A DNA stretch of 35,316 nucleotides from positions 492,238 through 527,553 of the forward strand of contig MGEI01000005.1 in NCBI GenBank assembly GCA_001791305.1, given 5' to 3'. This DNA is from Candidatus Uhrbacteria bacterium RIFCSPLOWO2_01_FULL_47_17 (GTDB lineage Bacteria; Patescibacteriota; Patescibacteriia; UBA9934; GWF2-40-263). The position numbers and the translations under genes are program-made. Of the stretch, positions 1 through 8,395 are shown piece after piece (within the stretch, counting starts at the first letter, position 1; every line of letters begins with the position of its first letter). The notes beneath the pieces are model-generated. The model was not told the origin of the DNA and did not search any database. It saw only the letters and a list, made by a program, of their open reading frames with translations.

Positions 1-60
1 GCTTTTTGATTTTGGAAAACCGTTTTTTTGTATTTCAAAAAATAAAAAGTTGCTTTTCTT

Positions 61-97
61 CTTTCACTTTTCCACTCTATCACTCCATCACTTTGCC
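61..97 (-). repeat. Octamer array (AGTGNNNR x4), copy A
   Basis: Read on the minus strand this is four consecutive 8-nt units (AGTGATGG, AGTGATAG, AGTGGAAA, AGTGAAAG) preceded by GGCAA and followed by an A-rich then T-rich tract. It lies just downstream of the LCP gene's stop. The same 4 x 8 layout occurs twice, as inverted arms, at 11489-11599. The rest of positions 1-102 is AT-rich and I see no gene in it. The T-rich stretch at about 24-55 could help end LCP transcription, but no clean terminator stem is visible. Confidence 0.6.
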
Positions 98-102
98 GCT
101 TC

Positions 103-1695
103 TTATTTCAAGACGACATCCCGCGCACTCTGCCCGAGAATGACCAAAAAGTCAACCTTGGAACCTGTTGGGACCGGCTTTGAGTCGTCTGGAGTGACGG
201 CGACTTGTTGTGGAACAACGTCACTGTTTTTCATGAAACCAGAAGCAGAAGCGATATCTGCTTGAAAAAAAGTCTTGAGCGTTTGTAATTCATCTGTTTT
301 CGCGCCATTTGTCAGGTCATAAATGACCGTGTGATTGTAATCGCGCGTGACGGCATTTCCGACTTTAATGACCGTGAATGCTTCGTGTGTGGCAAGGAGC
401 TGAGATGCTCTGACGCCAAGGCCGGCAACGTTGGTTCCGTTTTGGATTTCGACGCGAATAAGAGGATTCGCGATTTTAGGTGCTGTTGCGGTTGTGGCAA
501 GGTTTGTCCGCTCGTCACTTCTTGGATCTGGTGTGTAAATGTATTGCGCCATTTGTTGGAGCGTAGTCCAGTCATCATTTTTTGGAAGAAGAACGTACGC
601 ACCGTTGAGGTTTGTGGCGTAAAGAGGTGAATTCGGAGAATTATCAATGACATGATTGACGACTTCCTCTGAATCCAAATCACGAAATTCTTTTCCAAGT
701 CGCATGAGTTGTGAGACCGAAAGATTTGTGGAGATATTTTTTTGGAGTGTCTCGAAAATACCTGTGATGCGAACAGGATTCAAAAATGTGGAGGCCGAAA
801 AGACCTTGTCTTTAACGGCGAGCATAATTTTTTGTTGGCGATGTGAACGCGCGAAGTCCGAACCCTCACCATTATTTCCATGACGAGAACGCACAAACGC
901 AAGCGCCGTTTCTCCATCCATGTGTGTCATCCCTTTTTTAAAGGTGAGGACTTGAAAACGGCATCCGTAATCTGGTGGCAGAACAGCGGGGCCGGAGGAC
1001 GGGTTTAGAAGATCTTCCGGGGTTGCGTTCATGGAGGCTTTGCTGTTTCCACACGTGTCTTTTTCTTTTCCAACAATCGGATACGCGGGATCGGTGAATG
1101 GATGTTCAACGTTTACATCCACTCCACCAATCGTATCGATGAGTTCTGCGAATCCGCTAAAATCAACACGCATGTAGTAGTGAATGGGTTGTTTGAGTGT
1201 TTTGCCAATGAACTCGGCTGTGGCAACGGCTCCCGTGCCAGGTTTTTCTTTTTCCGCGTAGGCGTTTACATGGTTGACCTTTTGATATCCGTATCCAGGA
1301 ATCTGAACAGTCATGTCACGCGGTAGTGACATCAACGCTAATTTTTTGGTGGAAGGACGATAACTTGTAAATAAAATAGTGTCCGTGAGTTGTGCTCCTT
1401 CGTGTCCTGCTCCGCCAATTCCTGTTAACAAAACGTTCACGCGGTCCTCTGTTTCTCCGTCCAAAACGTCATCACCCGGTAAAACAAAGTTTCGGATAAT
1501 GGAGAAAAGCGAGAGTTCCGTTGCTTGCGTGTTTCCATCGGTCGTTGTATCAACGCGAAACGAAAAAGCCGCACCCACAATCGCGAGTGTTAAAAAAGAG
1601 GCGATGAGCGTCTTGCGAAAAAAAAGAAACGGTTTCTCATCCGGTTTTTCAAGATCGTATTTTTGCTTCAAGAAATCAATTTTTGGATGCTCCAT
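103..1695 (-). CDS. LytR-CpsA-Psr (LCP) family cell-wall polymer ligase
   Basis: LCP enzymes move lipid-linked glycopolymers onto the wall outside the membrane. The protein has a short cytoplasmic N-terminus, one membrane segment (about residues 25-45), an LCP catalytic domain (about 85-320) and a C-terminal LytR_C domain (about 420-525). Visible LCP hallmarks are LMSLPRDMTV, a region around HYYMRVDFSGF and IDTIGGVDV, and the Arg-rich ALAFVRSRHG motif. The LytR_C part begins near IRVEIQNGT. I chose the ATG at 1695 (530 residues) because a good promoter match (1707-1735) overlaps the longer alternative start at 1728 (541 residues). Neither start has an SD, so the choice is tentative. It is divergent from the transglutaminase-like gene. 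The family assignment is firm; the polymer attached is unknown. Confidence 0.9.
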   Translation of the reverse strand: MEHPKIDFLKQKYDLEKPDEKPFLFFRKTLIASFLTLAIVGAAFSFRVDTTTDGNTQATELSLFSIIRNFVLPGDDVLDGETEDRVNVLLTGIGGAGHEGAQLTDTILFTSYRPSTKKLALMSLPRDMTVQIPGYGYQKVNHVNAYAEKEKPGTGAVATAEFIGKTLKQPIHYYMRVDFSGFAELIDTIGGVDVNVEHPFTDPAYPIVGKEKDTCGNSKASMNATPEDLLNPSSGPAVLPPDYGCRFQVLTFKKGMTHMDGETALAFVRSRHGNNGEGSDFARSHRQQKIMLAVKDKVFSASTFLNPVRITGIFETLQKNISTNLSVSQLMRLGKEFRDLDSEEVVNHVIDNSPNSPLYATNLNGAYVLLPKNDDWTTLQQMAQYIYTPDPRSDERTNLATTATAPKIANPLIRVEIQNGTNVAGLGVRASQLLATHEAFTVIKVGNAVTRDYNHTVIYDLTNGAKTDELQTLKTFFQADIASASGFMKNSDVVPQQVAVTPDDSKPVPTGSKVDFLVILGQSARDVVLK

Positions 1696-1706
1696 AGCTT
1701 GAACCG

Positions 1707-1735
1707 ATTGTATCAATTTTGTGTACATGAATCAA
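1707..1735 (-). promoter_or_regulatory. sigma70-like promoter for the LCP gene
   Basis: On the minus strand the -35 is TTGATT (1730-1735) and the -10 is TACAAT (1707-1712), with a 17-bp spacer. Initiation would fall near 1700, only a few bases before the ATG at 1695, implying a nearly leaderless mRNA. It lies back to back with the promoter at 1746-1774. Confidence 0.5.
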
Positions 1736-1745
1736 GGTCGTTTTC

Positions 1746-1774
1746 TTGACGCGCTCCCGTTTTTTCGATAGATT
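1746..1774 (+). promoter_or_regulatory. sigma70-like promoter for the transglutaminase-like gene
   Basis: The -35 is TTGACG (1746-1751) and the -10 is TAGATT (1769-1774), with a 17-bp spacer. This match lies inside the longest possible reading frame, which argues for the downstream start at 1806. Confidence 0.5.
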
Positions 1775-1805
1775 ACGTTATCGTTCTTTTATGCGGGAGA
1801 AACCC

Positions 1806-2648
1806 ATGGAATATGAATTCAACCCACGCCTCGTGGACGAGCTCTTTGAACGTCGAACAACCCAAGAGATCACCGATACGATCGCCGGAATGGGGAGGTC
1901 TGTGGATGGATCGATTGATCGATCGCGTTTTTCAAACACAGCAATCGCGGTTGAACGATTGATTGGACACAAAGATTATCGTCAGGCGCATGCGTCAGAT
2001 CCGCATGCCCCGTACGGCCGATTTCGTGGTCGTCATATCATTGGAACCGGAACACGCGTTCTTGGGGGAGTGTATCTTGGGCACCGGCCACGCGAGGCGA
2101 TCACACTCAATGCGTCGAGTCCGTTTCTCAAATCGCTCCTTGTCGCGTTTGTCGACGATCGTCTGAATCTCATGCGGACAAAGTTGTTGCGCGGTGATCT
2201 CCAATTCGAGACAACGCATGAAGGTGTGGCTCGAGCGTTTGTACAAGATCTTCCCCAAGATTTGTTCACGCTTACCATGGCGTGTTTGCCGTATGATGAG
2301 CGAAAGACTGCGGAAGTGTTTCGTGCGGCAAAACTTGAACCAGACGCAGAATTGTCGCTTGATGTGTACCTTGAGGCAAAGACCGGGGTGTGTCGGCACA
2401 TGGTGCTGTTCTTGGTTGGAGTGTTCGAGCTTCTTTCCAAAATGGGCTTGACACAAGGAACCATGTCTGTGTGTCGCTGTTACATTCCCAACTTGTTTAG
2501 CCATGCTTGGGCACGGTTTGAGCTTGAGGGAACAGAGCCCATCATCCTAGATCCCGCTCAAAACTTCTTTGGCACGCTTGAAAAAGGGGGAGAAATGGGC
2601 AAATTCGTGTACGACCACGAACTCGCCAAATTTCTTTCCGCGGAGTAA
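1806..2648 (+). CDS. Transglutaminase-like (papain-fold) protein
   Basis: This is a 280-residue protein with the three catalytic elements of the transglutaminase-like fold: Cys196 in GVCRHMV at the start of a hydrophobic helix, His233 in FSHAWARF, and Asp249 in IILDPAQN. Family members are cysteine proteases, amidases or cross-linking enzymes; the substrate here cannot be read from sequence. No signal peptide or membrane segment is visible, so it is probably cytoplasmic. The start at 1806 is preferred because a GGGAG ribosome site lies 7-8 nt upstream and the promoter at 1746-1774 excludes the longest frame; ATG 1791 is an alternative. The first 150 residues show no motif I recognise. A strong terminator follows, so the gene looks monocistronic. 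Confidence 0.7.
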   Translation: MEYEFNPRLVDELFERRTTQEITDTIAGMGRSVDGSIDRSRFSNTAIAVERLIGHKDYRQAHASDPHAPYGRFRGRHIIGTGTRVLGGVYLGHRPREAITLNASSPFLKSLLVAFVDDRLNLMRTKLLRGDLQFETTHEGVARAFVQDLPQDLFTLTMACLPYDERKTAEVFRAAKLEPDAELSLDVYLEAKTGVCRHMVLFLVGVFELLSKMGLTQGTMSVCRCYIPNLFSHAWARFELEGTEPIILDPAQNFFGTLEKGGEMGKFVYDHELAKFLSAE

Positions 2649-2674
2649 TGACACGCGCATCAGACGTCCTACAC

Positions 2675-2700
2675 GACCCTTGCTTAGGGTCTTTTTTTTT
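2675..2700 (+). terminator. Intrinsic terminator after the transglutaminase-like gene
   Basis: A 6-bp stem (GACCCT / AGGGTC) with a 5-nt loop is followed directly by nine T residues. Confidence 0.85.
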
Positions 2701-2744
2701 GATATCCTGAAGAGGATTTACTGCCTATCCATCATTTTATTTTT

Positions 2745-3353
2745 ATGTCAAAGACGTTTCAGAAGCTGGAACCACTTTTTCTGAGAAAGTTCGGCCCCGT
2801 CGGGGCTTCGGTCGCGCTCTTTTTTGTTGAAGTGATTCAGATCATTCTCATCTCCTGTGCCATCATCATTCCGATCCGTTACTTTCTCATTCAGCCGTTT
2901 TATGTGAAAGGCGCGAGCATGGAACCAAACTTTTTTGACTCGGAGTACCTCATTATCGACGAACTCTCTTACCGCATGCGCGTGCCGGAGCGTGGAGAGA
3001 TCGTTGTCTTCCGCTATCCGCGTGATCCAAAAGAATTTTTTATCAAGCGCATCATTGGACTTCCAGGAGAAACGGTTGAAGTAAGTGGAGGGCACGTTAC
3101 CATTTATAATACAGATCACCCAAATGGCATTCTTCTTACGGAATCATATCTTGGAGACGTTACGACAGACGGCATGAAAAAGACGACGCTCGGCGCACAG
3201 GAATACTGGGTGATGGGCGACAACCGTCCAGAAAGTATGGACTCACGCAGTTTTGGAGCTGTGAATCGTAAACAGTTCATTGGTCGCGTCTGGGTCAGAG
3301 GATTGCCCCTAAACCGCATCTCCACATTTTCAGATCCTGATTTCAATCTATAA
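2745..3353 (+). CDS. lepB: Signal peptidase I
   Basis: This membrane-bound serine protease cuts signal peptides from exported proteins. The 202-residue protein has one N-terminal membrane segment (about residues 24-50), then the catalytic Ser58 in KGASMEPN and the general base Lys101 in FFIKRIIGLPGE. The late conserved box YWVMGDNRPESMDSR is also present, giving the Ser-Lys dyad and boxes of the family. It is short, as in many Gram-positive-type enzymes. No SD is seen before the ATG; the leader is T-rich. It probably acts on the signal peptides of the large surface proteins at 12458 and 14393. The gene is followed by a REP-like element and hisS on the same strand. Confidence 0.96.
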   Translation: MSKTFQKLEPLFLRKFGPVGASVALFFVEVIQIILISCAIIIPIRYFLIQPFYVKGASMEPNFFDSEYLIIDELSYRMRVPERGEIVVFRYPRDPKEFFIKRIIGLPGETVEVSGGHVTIYNTDHPNGILLTESYLGDVTTDGMKKTTLGAQEYWVMGDNRPESMDSRSFGAVNRKQFIGRVWVRGLPLNRISTFSDPDFNL

Positions 3354-3356
3354 ATG

Positions 3357-3415
3357 GGTAGCCGCAGACTTTAGTCTGCGATGCACCCGAACGCAGGCTG
3401 AAGCCTGCGGCTACC
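3357..3415. repeat. REP-like double-hairpin element
   Basis: The ends form an 11-bp perfect inverted repeat (GGTAGCCGCAG at 3357-3367 and its complement at 3405-3415). Inside are two perfect 8-bp hairpins with 2-nt loops: CGCAGACT-TT-AGTCTGCG (3363-3380) and CGCAGGCT-GA-AGCCTGCG (3392-3409). This layout is that of REP/BIME elements moved by RAYT transposases in many bacteria. No RAYT gene is in the window. The element fills nearly the whole lepB-hisS gap and ends one base before the hisS ATG. Confidence 0.8.
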
Positions 3416-4849
3416 ATGAAAATTATGCCATTCAATAAAAGAAAAGAACAACCTAAACCGGTTCCTGTTGTAAAGAAAGTGGAAAAGGCGGATGGAGGAG
3501 AAGAAAAAGAAAAGAAAGGTGGGGCAAAAGCACCACCAGAGTTGTTGCGTGGTTTTCGTGATATTTTGCCAGAAGAACAAGGGAAGTGGAACTTTGTGCG
3601 CGACACGGTCAGAAACTTGGCGGAGGCGTATACATTCGACCGCATAGATCTTCCAATCCTTGAGCGCGCGGATTTGTTTCAACGCACCGTTGGAAAACAA
3701 ACCGACATCATTGAAAAAGAAATGTATGCATTCGTAGATCCGTCTGACAGAATGGTTGCGCTTCGCCCGGAAGCAACGGCATCTGCTGCTCGCGCGTACA
3801 TCAATCACGGAATGTTAGATCGTCCACAACCGGTAAAACTTTGGTACGAAGGAGCGATGTTCCGTCATGATCGTCCACAAGCTGGGCGTTATCGCCAGTT
3901 CTATCAAGCTGGATTCGAAGTTTTTGGCACACACGAGCCAATCATGGATGCACAGCTCATTGTTCTTGGATATCAAATTTTCAAAGATCTTGGATTGAAC
4001 GTGAAAGTTCAAGTGAACTCGATTGGAACACCGGAAACTCGCCAAGCGTATTTGGCTGAGCTTACAAGTTACTTCCGCCCACATCGCAATAAATTGTCCG
4101 AAGATGACAAACGTCGTTTGCAAAAGAGCCCACTCCGATTACTCGACAGCAAAGAAGAGGGAATGAAAGAACTTCTTGCGGACGCTCCGCAAATTCTCGA
4201 CTGGCTCGACGACGCTTCAAAAGAACACTTTACAAAAGTCCTCGAGTTCTTGGAGGAAATCCAAGTTCCATACGTCTTGAACCCACACCTCGTTCGCGGA
4301 CTCGATTATTACACACATACCGTGTTTGAGTTTGTTCTCGACAGCAATGAACCAGAGCGAGCACAAAGCGCGCTCGGTGGAGGCGGACGATACAACGGAC
4401 TCGTTGAACTTATCGGTGGACGCCCAACACCTGCATGTGGATTCGCAATTGGAATGGATCGTGTGGCAAAGGCGCTTGGAGAAATGGGAATCAACCCACC
4501 ACAACGCCCAGACCCACAAGTCTTCTTTGCACAACTCGGAGACGCCGCGCGTCGCGTAGGACTCAAGTTGTATGAAGATTTCCGTATGGCACAAATTCCG
4601 GTTGCAGAAGCGTTTGGAAAGAACGCGCTCAAGGCACAACTTGAAGCCGCAAATAAACTCGCGGTTCAATACACCATTATTTTGGGACAAAAAGAAGTGC
4701 TCGATGGAACCATCATTATTCGCGATATGGAATCCGGCGCCCAAGAAATTGTCGACATCAATAAGATTGTTGCGGTCGTCAAAAAGAAATTGAGCACGGA
4801 AAAAGAAAAGAAAGAAATTGTCCGTCAGTCACCGGTTGCAAGAGAATAA
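3416..4849 (+). CDS. hisS: Histidyl-tRNA synthetase
   Basis: Class II aminoacyl-tRNA synthetase charging tRNA-His. Visible landmarks are LLRGFRDILPEEQ near residue 42 (motif 1 region), motif 2 around WYEGAMFRHDRPQAGRYRQF (from residue 143), the histidine-binding LVRGLDYYTHT (from 292), and motif 3 with GGGGRYNG and GFAIGMDRV. A C-terminal anticodon-binding domain follows. At 477 residues it is longer than typical bacterial enzymes because of a Lys/Glu/Pro-rich N-terminal tail of about 35 residues before the motif 1 region. Starts at 3416, 3425 (ATG) or 3479 (GTG) are possible and none has a clear SD, since the REP-like element lies directly upstream. Part of the tail may be non-native or untranslated. 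Confidence 0.96.
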   Translation: MKIMPFNKRKEQPKPVPVVKKVEKADGGEEKEKKGGAKAPPELLRGFRDILPEEQGKWNFVRDTVRNLAEAYTFDRIDLPILERADLFQRTVGKQTDIIEKEMYAFVDPSDRMVALRPEATASAARAYINHGMLDRPQPVKLWYEGAMFRHDRPQAGRYRQFYQAGFEVFGTHEPIMDAQLIVLGYQIFKDLGLNVKVQVNSIGTPETRQAYLAELTSYFRPHRNKLSEDDKRRLQKSPLRLLDSKEEGMKELLADAPQILDWLDDASKEHFTKVLEFLEEIQVPYVLNPHLVRGLDYYTHTVFEFVLDSNEPERAQSALGGGGRYNGLVELIGGRPTPACGFAIGMDRVAKALGEMGINPPQRPDPQVFFAQLGDAARRVGLKLYEDFRMAQIPVAEAFGKNALKAQLEAANKLAVQYTIILGQKEVLDGTIIIRDMESGAQEIVDINKIVAVVKKKLSTEKEKKEIVRQSPVARE

Positions 4850-4852
4850 AGA

Positions 4853-4885
4853 AAAAACCATCCCGCCATGGCGGGATGGTTTTTT
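4853..4885. terminator. Bidirectional terminator between hisS and the pilin gene
   Basis: A perfect 22-bp palindrome (stem CCATCCCGCCA, 4858-4879) has A6 on its left and T6 on its right, so it can end both hisS (plus) and the convergent pilin gene (minus). Confidence 0.9.
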
Positions 4886-4895
4886 GATGGTCGTT

Positions 4896-5375
4896 TTAGC
4901 GTACCACCTTGATTGCTGTTCCGCCTTCTGGGTCACAAGCTCCGACTTCGATGGTTCCCGTTGTGCTACGAATGACGTAGTAGTCGGTCTTGAGGTCTGT
5001 TCCGGAACTTGGGTCTTTTGGAACAGCACCGAGATAACCTCCTGTCACAAGGGCAACCATATCTACACAAGAAGCATTGGTGACTTTTGCGGTACAACCA
5101 GCGTCACAACCTGCGGCTCCGTTTGTTCCGATGGTGTAAGCCGTTCCGGCAGTAAGCGCAGAAACGACAGCTGGGTAACTTCCATTGTTATCCACTTGAT
5201 AGGCTTTCAGTCCAGCAACGACAGCCTCTGAGTCTTGGTTACGTTTTGCGTCACGTGCGTCTAAGAAACGTTTCGCTGGGTTTAAAGCAACGAATAATGC
5301 TGCGGCTAAGATGGCGATGATCGCGATCACGATCAAAAGCTCAATCAAGGTAAAACCTTTGCGTTGTACTTGCAT
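4896..5375 (-). CDS. Type IV major pilin-like protein
   Basis: This is a 159-residue class III prepilin. The leader is MQVQRKG, with cleavage by PilD expected after Gly7, leaving Phe at +1 and the conserved Glu at +5 (FTLIELLIVIAIIAIL). The rest of the N-terminal helix is hydrophobic, followed by the usual charged DARDAKRNQDSE stretch and a Tyr/Gly/Ser-rich head. The head has four cysteines (GCDAGC, ASC, GAC) that could form disulfides. It is divergent from pilB and convergent with hisS, with its own terminator. I call it the major pilin by its separate transcription and standard G-type N-terminus; this is inference. No strong SD is visible. Confidence 0.9.
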   Translation of the reverse strand: MQVQRKGFTLIELLIVIAIIAILAAALFVALNPAKRFLDARDAKRNQDSEAVVAGLKAYQVDNNGSYPAVVSALTAGTAYTIGTNGAAGCDAGCTAKVTNASCVDMVALVTGGYLGAVPKDPSSGTDLKTDYYVIRSTTGTIEVGACDPEGGTAIKVVR

Positions 5376-5414
5376 ACGACAGAGATAAAAAATTAAAGAG
5401 TAAAAGATACCTAT

Positions 5415-5423
5415 AGTTTAGCA
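5415..5423 (-). promoter_or_regulatory. Possible extended -10 for the pilin gene
   Basis: On the minus strand TGCTAAACT reads as an extended -10 (TGn plus TAAACT), about 40 bp upstream of the pilin start. No convincing -35 is seen at normal spacing. Confidence 0.25.
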
Positions 5424-5452
5424 CAGGTTTGCATATCTGTGTGGATAACGTT

Positions 5453-5480
5453 TTGTCTTGCGTGCGTTTTACGATATGAT
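5453..5480 (+). promoter_or_regulatory. Promoter for the pilB operon
   Basis: The -35-like TTGTCT (5453-5458) and -10 TATGAT (5475-5480) are separated by 16 bp, in the divergent pilin-pilB gap. This is the only promoter-like match I see for the seven-gene pilB to pilD run. Confidence 0.45.
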
Positions 5481-5512
5481 AGAGAGGGAATAATCGTGTT
5501 AAGCCTGAACGT

Positions 5513-6838
5513 ATGCCGAGAGCAAAAAAGAAAATAGAAAAGTCTATCAAAGACGATGAGCCAAAAAAAATGACTAAAATCATCCAAACCGCGAGTTCAG
5601 AGAGGCCTCTTCGTGAAGAAGTCAATGAGCTTATTGTAAAAGCGCAGGGAGAGAATAGTAAAGATGCGGTGGTGAACCTCTTTGATGGGCTCATGAATTT
5701 TGCCCATACGGTTCGCGCGTCCGATATTCACATGGAGCCATGGAAAGACCATGGCATGATTCGTGTGCGTATTGATGGAATTTTGCATGATGAATTTGAA
5801 GTTCAGTTTCCCCTCCATGTGCAATTGATTGCGCGTTTGAAGATTTTGACACGCATGAGAACGGACGAACACCATGCTCCACAAGATGGTCGTTTTAAAT
5901 ATACAAATCCTCTTGGGGATGTAGATGTTCGTGTTTCTGTGCTTCCAACAGAATTTGGCGAAAAGGCTGTGTTGCGTCTCCTCTCGAGTCAGTCGCACAA
6001 ACTTTCCCTTGAACAGCTCGGATTATCACCAGAAGATCTGGCGCGTGTTCATCGAGCTGTTCGTAAACCTTGGGGCATGCTTCTTGCAACTGGTCCAACC
6101 GGTTCTGGAAAAACAACTTCTGTCTATGCGATTCTTGAGGTGTTAAACCAGCGCGAGGTGAATATCTCAACCATTGAAGATCCGGTTGAGTTTGAAATCG
6201 AAGGCGTCAACCAAAGTCAGGTTGATCGTGTGGCGAAACTGACATTTGCAACAGGACTCCGTTCACTTTTGAGACAAGATCCAGATATCATCATGGTGGG
6301 AGAGATTCGTGACCAAGAAACGGCAAAAATCGCTGTGAACGCCGCAATGACGGGTCATAAGTTGTTATCCACCCTTCACACAAACGACGCCGCAACAACA
6401 ATTCCGCGTTTGATTGATATGGGAGTTGAACCATTTTTGGTTGCCTCCACCCTTATTTGTGCGATTGCCCAACGTCTTGTGCGTCGCGTGTGCCCGGATT
6501 GTAAAAAAGAAAAGCAGATTGAAAAAAAGGATTTTCAAGAAGTGTTTGGTCCGGAAGTCCTTGAAGCTTTATTTAACAAAAAAGATTCCGTAACGGTTGC
6601 ACAAGCCGGAACATGTGAAGCGTGTAACGGAACGGGGTACAAGGGACGCATTGGAATTTACGAAGTGTTGGAAAATTCACCAGCCATTCAAGAAAAGATT
6701 TTAGCGCATGCAAGTAGTACGGACATTGAAGCGCTCGCGCGGCAAGAAGGAATGACCTCCGTTGCGCTTGATGGGGTTCGTAAAGTTTTGAGTTTAGACA
6801 CAACCGTCGAAGAGTTAATTCGCGTGATGCAAGAATAA
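5513..6838 (+). CDS. pilB: Type IV pilus assembly ATPase PilB (GspE family)
   Basis: Cytoplasmic hexameric ATPase that drives pilin polymerisation. The 441-residue protein has Walker A GPTGSGKT (194-201), a Walker B/Asp-box region DPDIIMVGEIRD (256-267), a His-box in LLSTLHTNDA, and a zinc tetracysteine (CPDC at 327-330, CEAC at 368-371). The tetracysteine and the GTGYKGRIGIYEVL stretch mark the PilB/GspE class rather than PilT. It lacks the long N-terminal MshEN region of about 150 residues found in full-length PilB, having only a short basic tail. The pilC start follows after 1 bp, showing tight coupling. No retraction ATPase (pilT) is in this window. Confidence 0.95.
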   Translation: MPRAKKKIEKSIKDDEPKKMTKIIQTASSERPLREEVNELIVKAQGENSKDAVVNLFDGLMNFAHTVRASDIHMEPWKDHGMIRVRIDGILHDEFEVQFPLHVQLIARLKILTRMRTDEHHAPQDGRFKYTNPLGDVDVRVSVLPTEFGEKAVLRLLSSQSHKLSLEQLGLSPEDLARVHRAVRKPWGMLLATGPTGSGKTTSVYAILEVLNQREVNISTIEDPVEFEIEGVNQSQVDRVAKLTFATGLRSLLRQDPDIIMVGEIRDQETAKIAVNAAMTGHKLLSTLHTNDAATTIPRLIDMGVEPFLVASTLICAIAQRLVRRVCPDCKKEKQIEKKDFQEVFGPEVLEALFNKKDSVTVAQAGTCEACNGTGYKGRIGIYEVLENSPAIQEKILAHASSTDIEALARQEGMTSVALDGVRKVLSLDTTVEELIRVMQE

Positions 6839-6839
6839 T

Positions 6840-7895
6840 ATGTCCTTTTCGTTCAGGGAGCCGCGTCTTACGCACGTGGAGCTCCTCTTGTTTACAAAAT
6901 ACCTCTCGGTGCTGCTTCGATCTGGACTCCCGATTGATGACGCACTTGATATTTTGTTGCAACAAGCGAAAGGTCCGCTGCAGAAGATTTTGACCGTGCT
7001 TAAATCTTCTGTGCGCACAGGAAATACGTTGTCTGACGGGCTGAAAGAATTTCCGCACACGTTTTCACTTGTGTATTTGAATTTGATTAGTGCGGGAGAA
7101 ACATCCGGAACGCTTCAAGGAAATTTGGATCAGATCACCATTCAGCTCCAAAAGGAACATGATCTGAATCAAAAAATACGCGGAGCCATGATGTATCCGA
7201 TGATTATTTTGACGATCGGTATCAGTATTACGGTTGGGATTGTTGTGTTTGTGTTGCCAAACATTATTGGTATTTTTGATTCCTTGCATGTGGAACTTCC
7301 GTTATCTACGCGCATTGTTCTTTGGATTTCAAGAACGGTCGAGGCGCACGGGTGGCTGATTCTTGTTCTCGTCATTGCGGCGAGTGTTGGGGGAACGTAT
7401 CTCACACGACTTCGTCCGGTAAAACCATTCACGCACTGGATTATTTTGCATGCGCCTATTTTGGGACGCATTGCCCGCCAAACCAACTTGGCGCGCGTGA
7501 TGCGACTGATGGGAACGCTTCTTCAAAGCGGGCTATCTATTAGCGAAGTTTTGCAAATCTCCAGCGGAATTTTAAAAAATGTTCACTACAAAGAGTTATT
7601 TGCAAAAATTCAAGCGGGCGTTGGTCGTGGAAAAACCATTACAGAGCTCATGGAAGCGTATCCATTTTTGATTCCGCCCCTTGCGCTCAGATTGATTCGT
7701 GTGGGAGAGGAAACCGGAACGCTTGGGGAAATGTTTATTTACCTCGCAGATTTTTATGAACAAGAGGTGGATGACTTAACACGCAATCTCTCATCTCTTC
7801 TTGAACCAATCCTGATCATCTTTATCGGTCTCATGGTCGGAGGTCTTGCTCTCTCGATTCTTTCGCCAATTTATAAAGTCGTGAGTTCGGTTTAA
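6840..7895 (+). CDS. pilC: Type IV pilus inner-membrane platform protein PilC (GspF family)
   Basis: Polytopic membrane protein on which PilB acts during pilus assembly. The 351 residues contain two T2SSF domains. The first has LSVLLRSGLPIDDALDIL and the second LMGTLLQSGLSISEVLQI; each is followed by the conserved G-E-x-(S/T)-G-T-L turn (AGETSGTL, VGEETGTL). Membrane segments lie near residues 115-145, 175-195 and at the C-terminus. It is about 50 residues shorter than typical PilC because the N-terminal cytosolic extension is trimmed. It lies 1 bp after pilB and 5 bp before the first minor pilin gene, without an SD, so translation is probably coupled. Confidence 0.94.
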   Translation: MSFSFREPRLTHVELLLFTKYLSVLLRSGLPIDDALDILLQQAKGPLQKILTVLKSSVRTGNTLSDGLKEFPHTFSLVYLNLISAGETSGTLQGNLDQITIQLQKEHDLNQKIRGAMMYPMIILTIGISITVGIVVFVLPNIIGIFDSLHVELPLSTRIVLWISRTVEAHGWLILVLVIAASVGGTYLTRLRPVKPFTHWIILHAPILGRIARQTNLARVMRLMGTLLQSGLSISEVLQISSGILKNVHYKELFAKIQAGVGRGKTITELMEAYPFLIPPLALRLIRVGEETGTLGEMFIYLADFYEQEVDDLTRNLSSLLEPILIIFIGLMVGGLALSILSPIYKVVSSV

Positions 7896-7900
7896 CCTTT

Positions 7901-8392
7901 ATGCATTCTCGTGGATTCACCCTTCTTGAAGTTGTTCTTGCGATTGGAATTCTTCTCGTGATTTTTGTGGTTGGATTTCAGGCCGATAGCGTGTTTCAAA
8001 ACGTGCTTGCGGGGCGTGGTTCTCGACAAGTGGAATCTGTGTTAGGACTCGCCGCCATGCGCGCGCGCAACGGAATGAATGGATCAAATTGGGGTGTGTA
8101 TTTAGCGTATGATGATGTAACGCGCGTTGCGTCCGAGGCTGTTCTTTTTTCCGGCGCGTCTTATGCGTCACGAGACACAACACAAGATATTTTGTTTCCG
8201 CTTGGCCGCACGCTCAAGTTTCCCTCCGTGCAACTGAGCGGGGCATTGCCATCTTCCGGGAATGATCATGAAATTCTTTTTACCTTTTTGACCGGGGAAA
8301 CGCCGCACTATGGATCGCTCACTGTTTCAAGCTACGCCGCAACGACTCAGATCGATATCCCTGCAACCGGAATTCCGGTTCGTCACGAATAA
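7901..8392 (+). CDS. Minor pilin, GspH/FimT-like
   Basis: This is a 163-residue prepilin with a very short leader (MHSRG), Phe +1 and Glu +5 in FTLLEVVLAIGILL. The leader fits cleavage by PilD. The remainder is a small globular head without recognisable motifs. The GspH/FimT label rests on its being first of four minor pilin genes after pilC, the position of fimT or gspH in known clusters, not on specific residues. The following gene starts 3 bp after its stop. Confidence 0.8.
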   Translation: MHSRGFTLLEVVLAIGILLVIFVVGFQADSVFQNVLAGRGSRQVESVLGLAAMRARNGMNGSNWGVYLAYDDVTRVASEAVLFSGASYASRDTTQDILFPLGRTLKFPSVQLSGALPSSGNDHEILFTFLTGETPHYGSLTVSSYAATTQIDIPATGIPVRHE

Positions 8393-8395
8393 TCT

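Noticed and set aside
1994..2504. Long minus-strand ORFs inside the transglutaminase-like gene and similar antisense ORFs elsewhere
   Set aside because: They lie opposite genes with recognised motifs, lack ribosome sites and promoters, and their translations show no domain.
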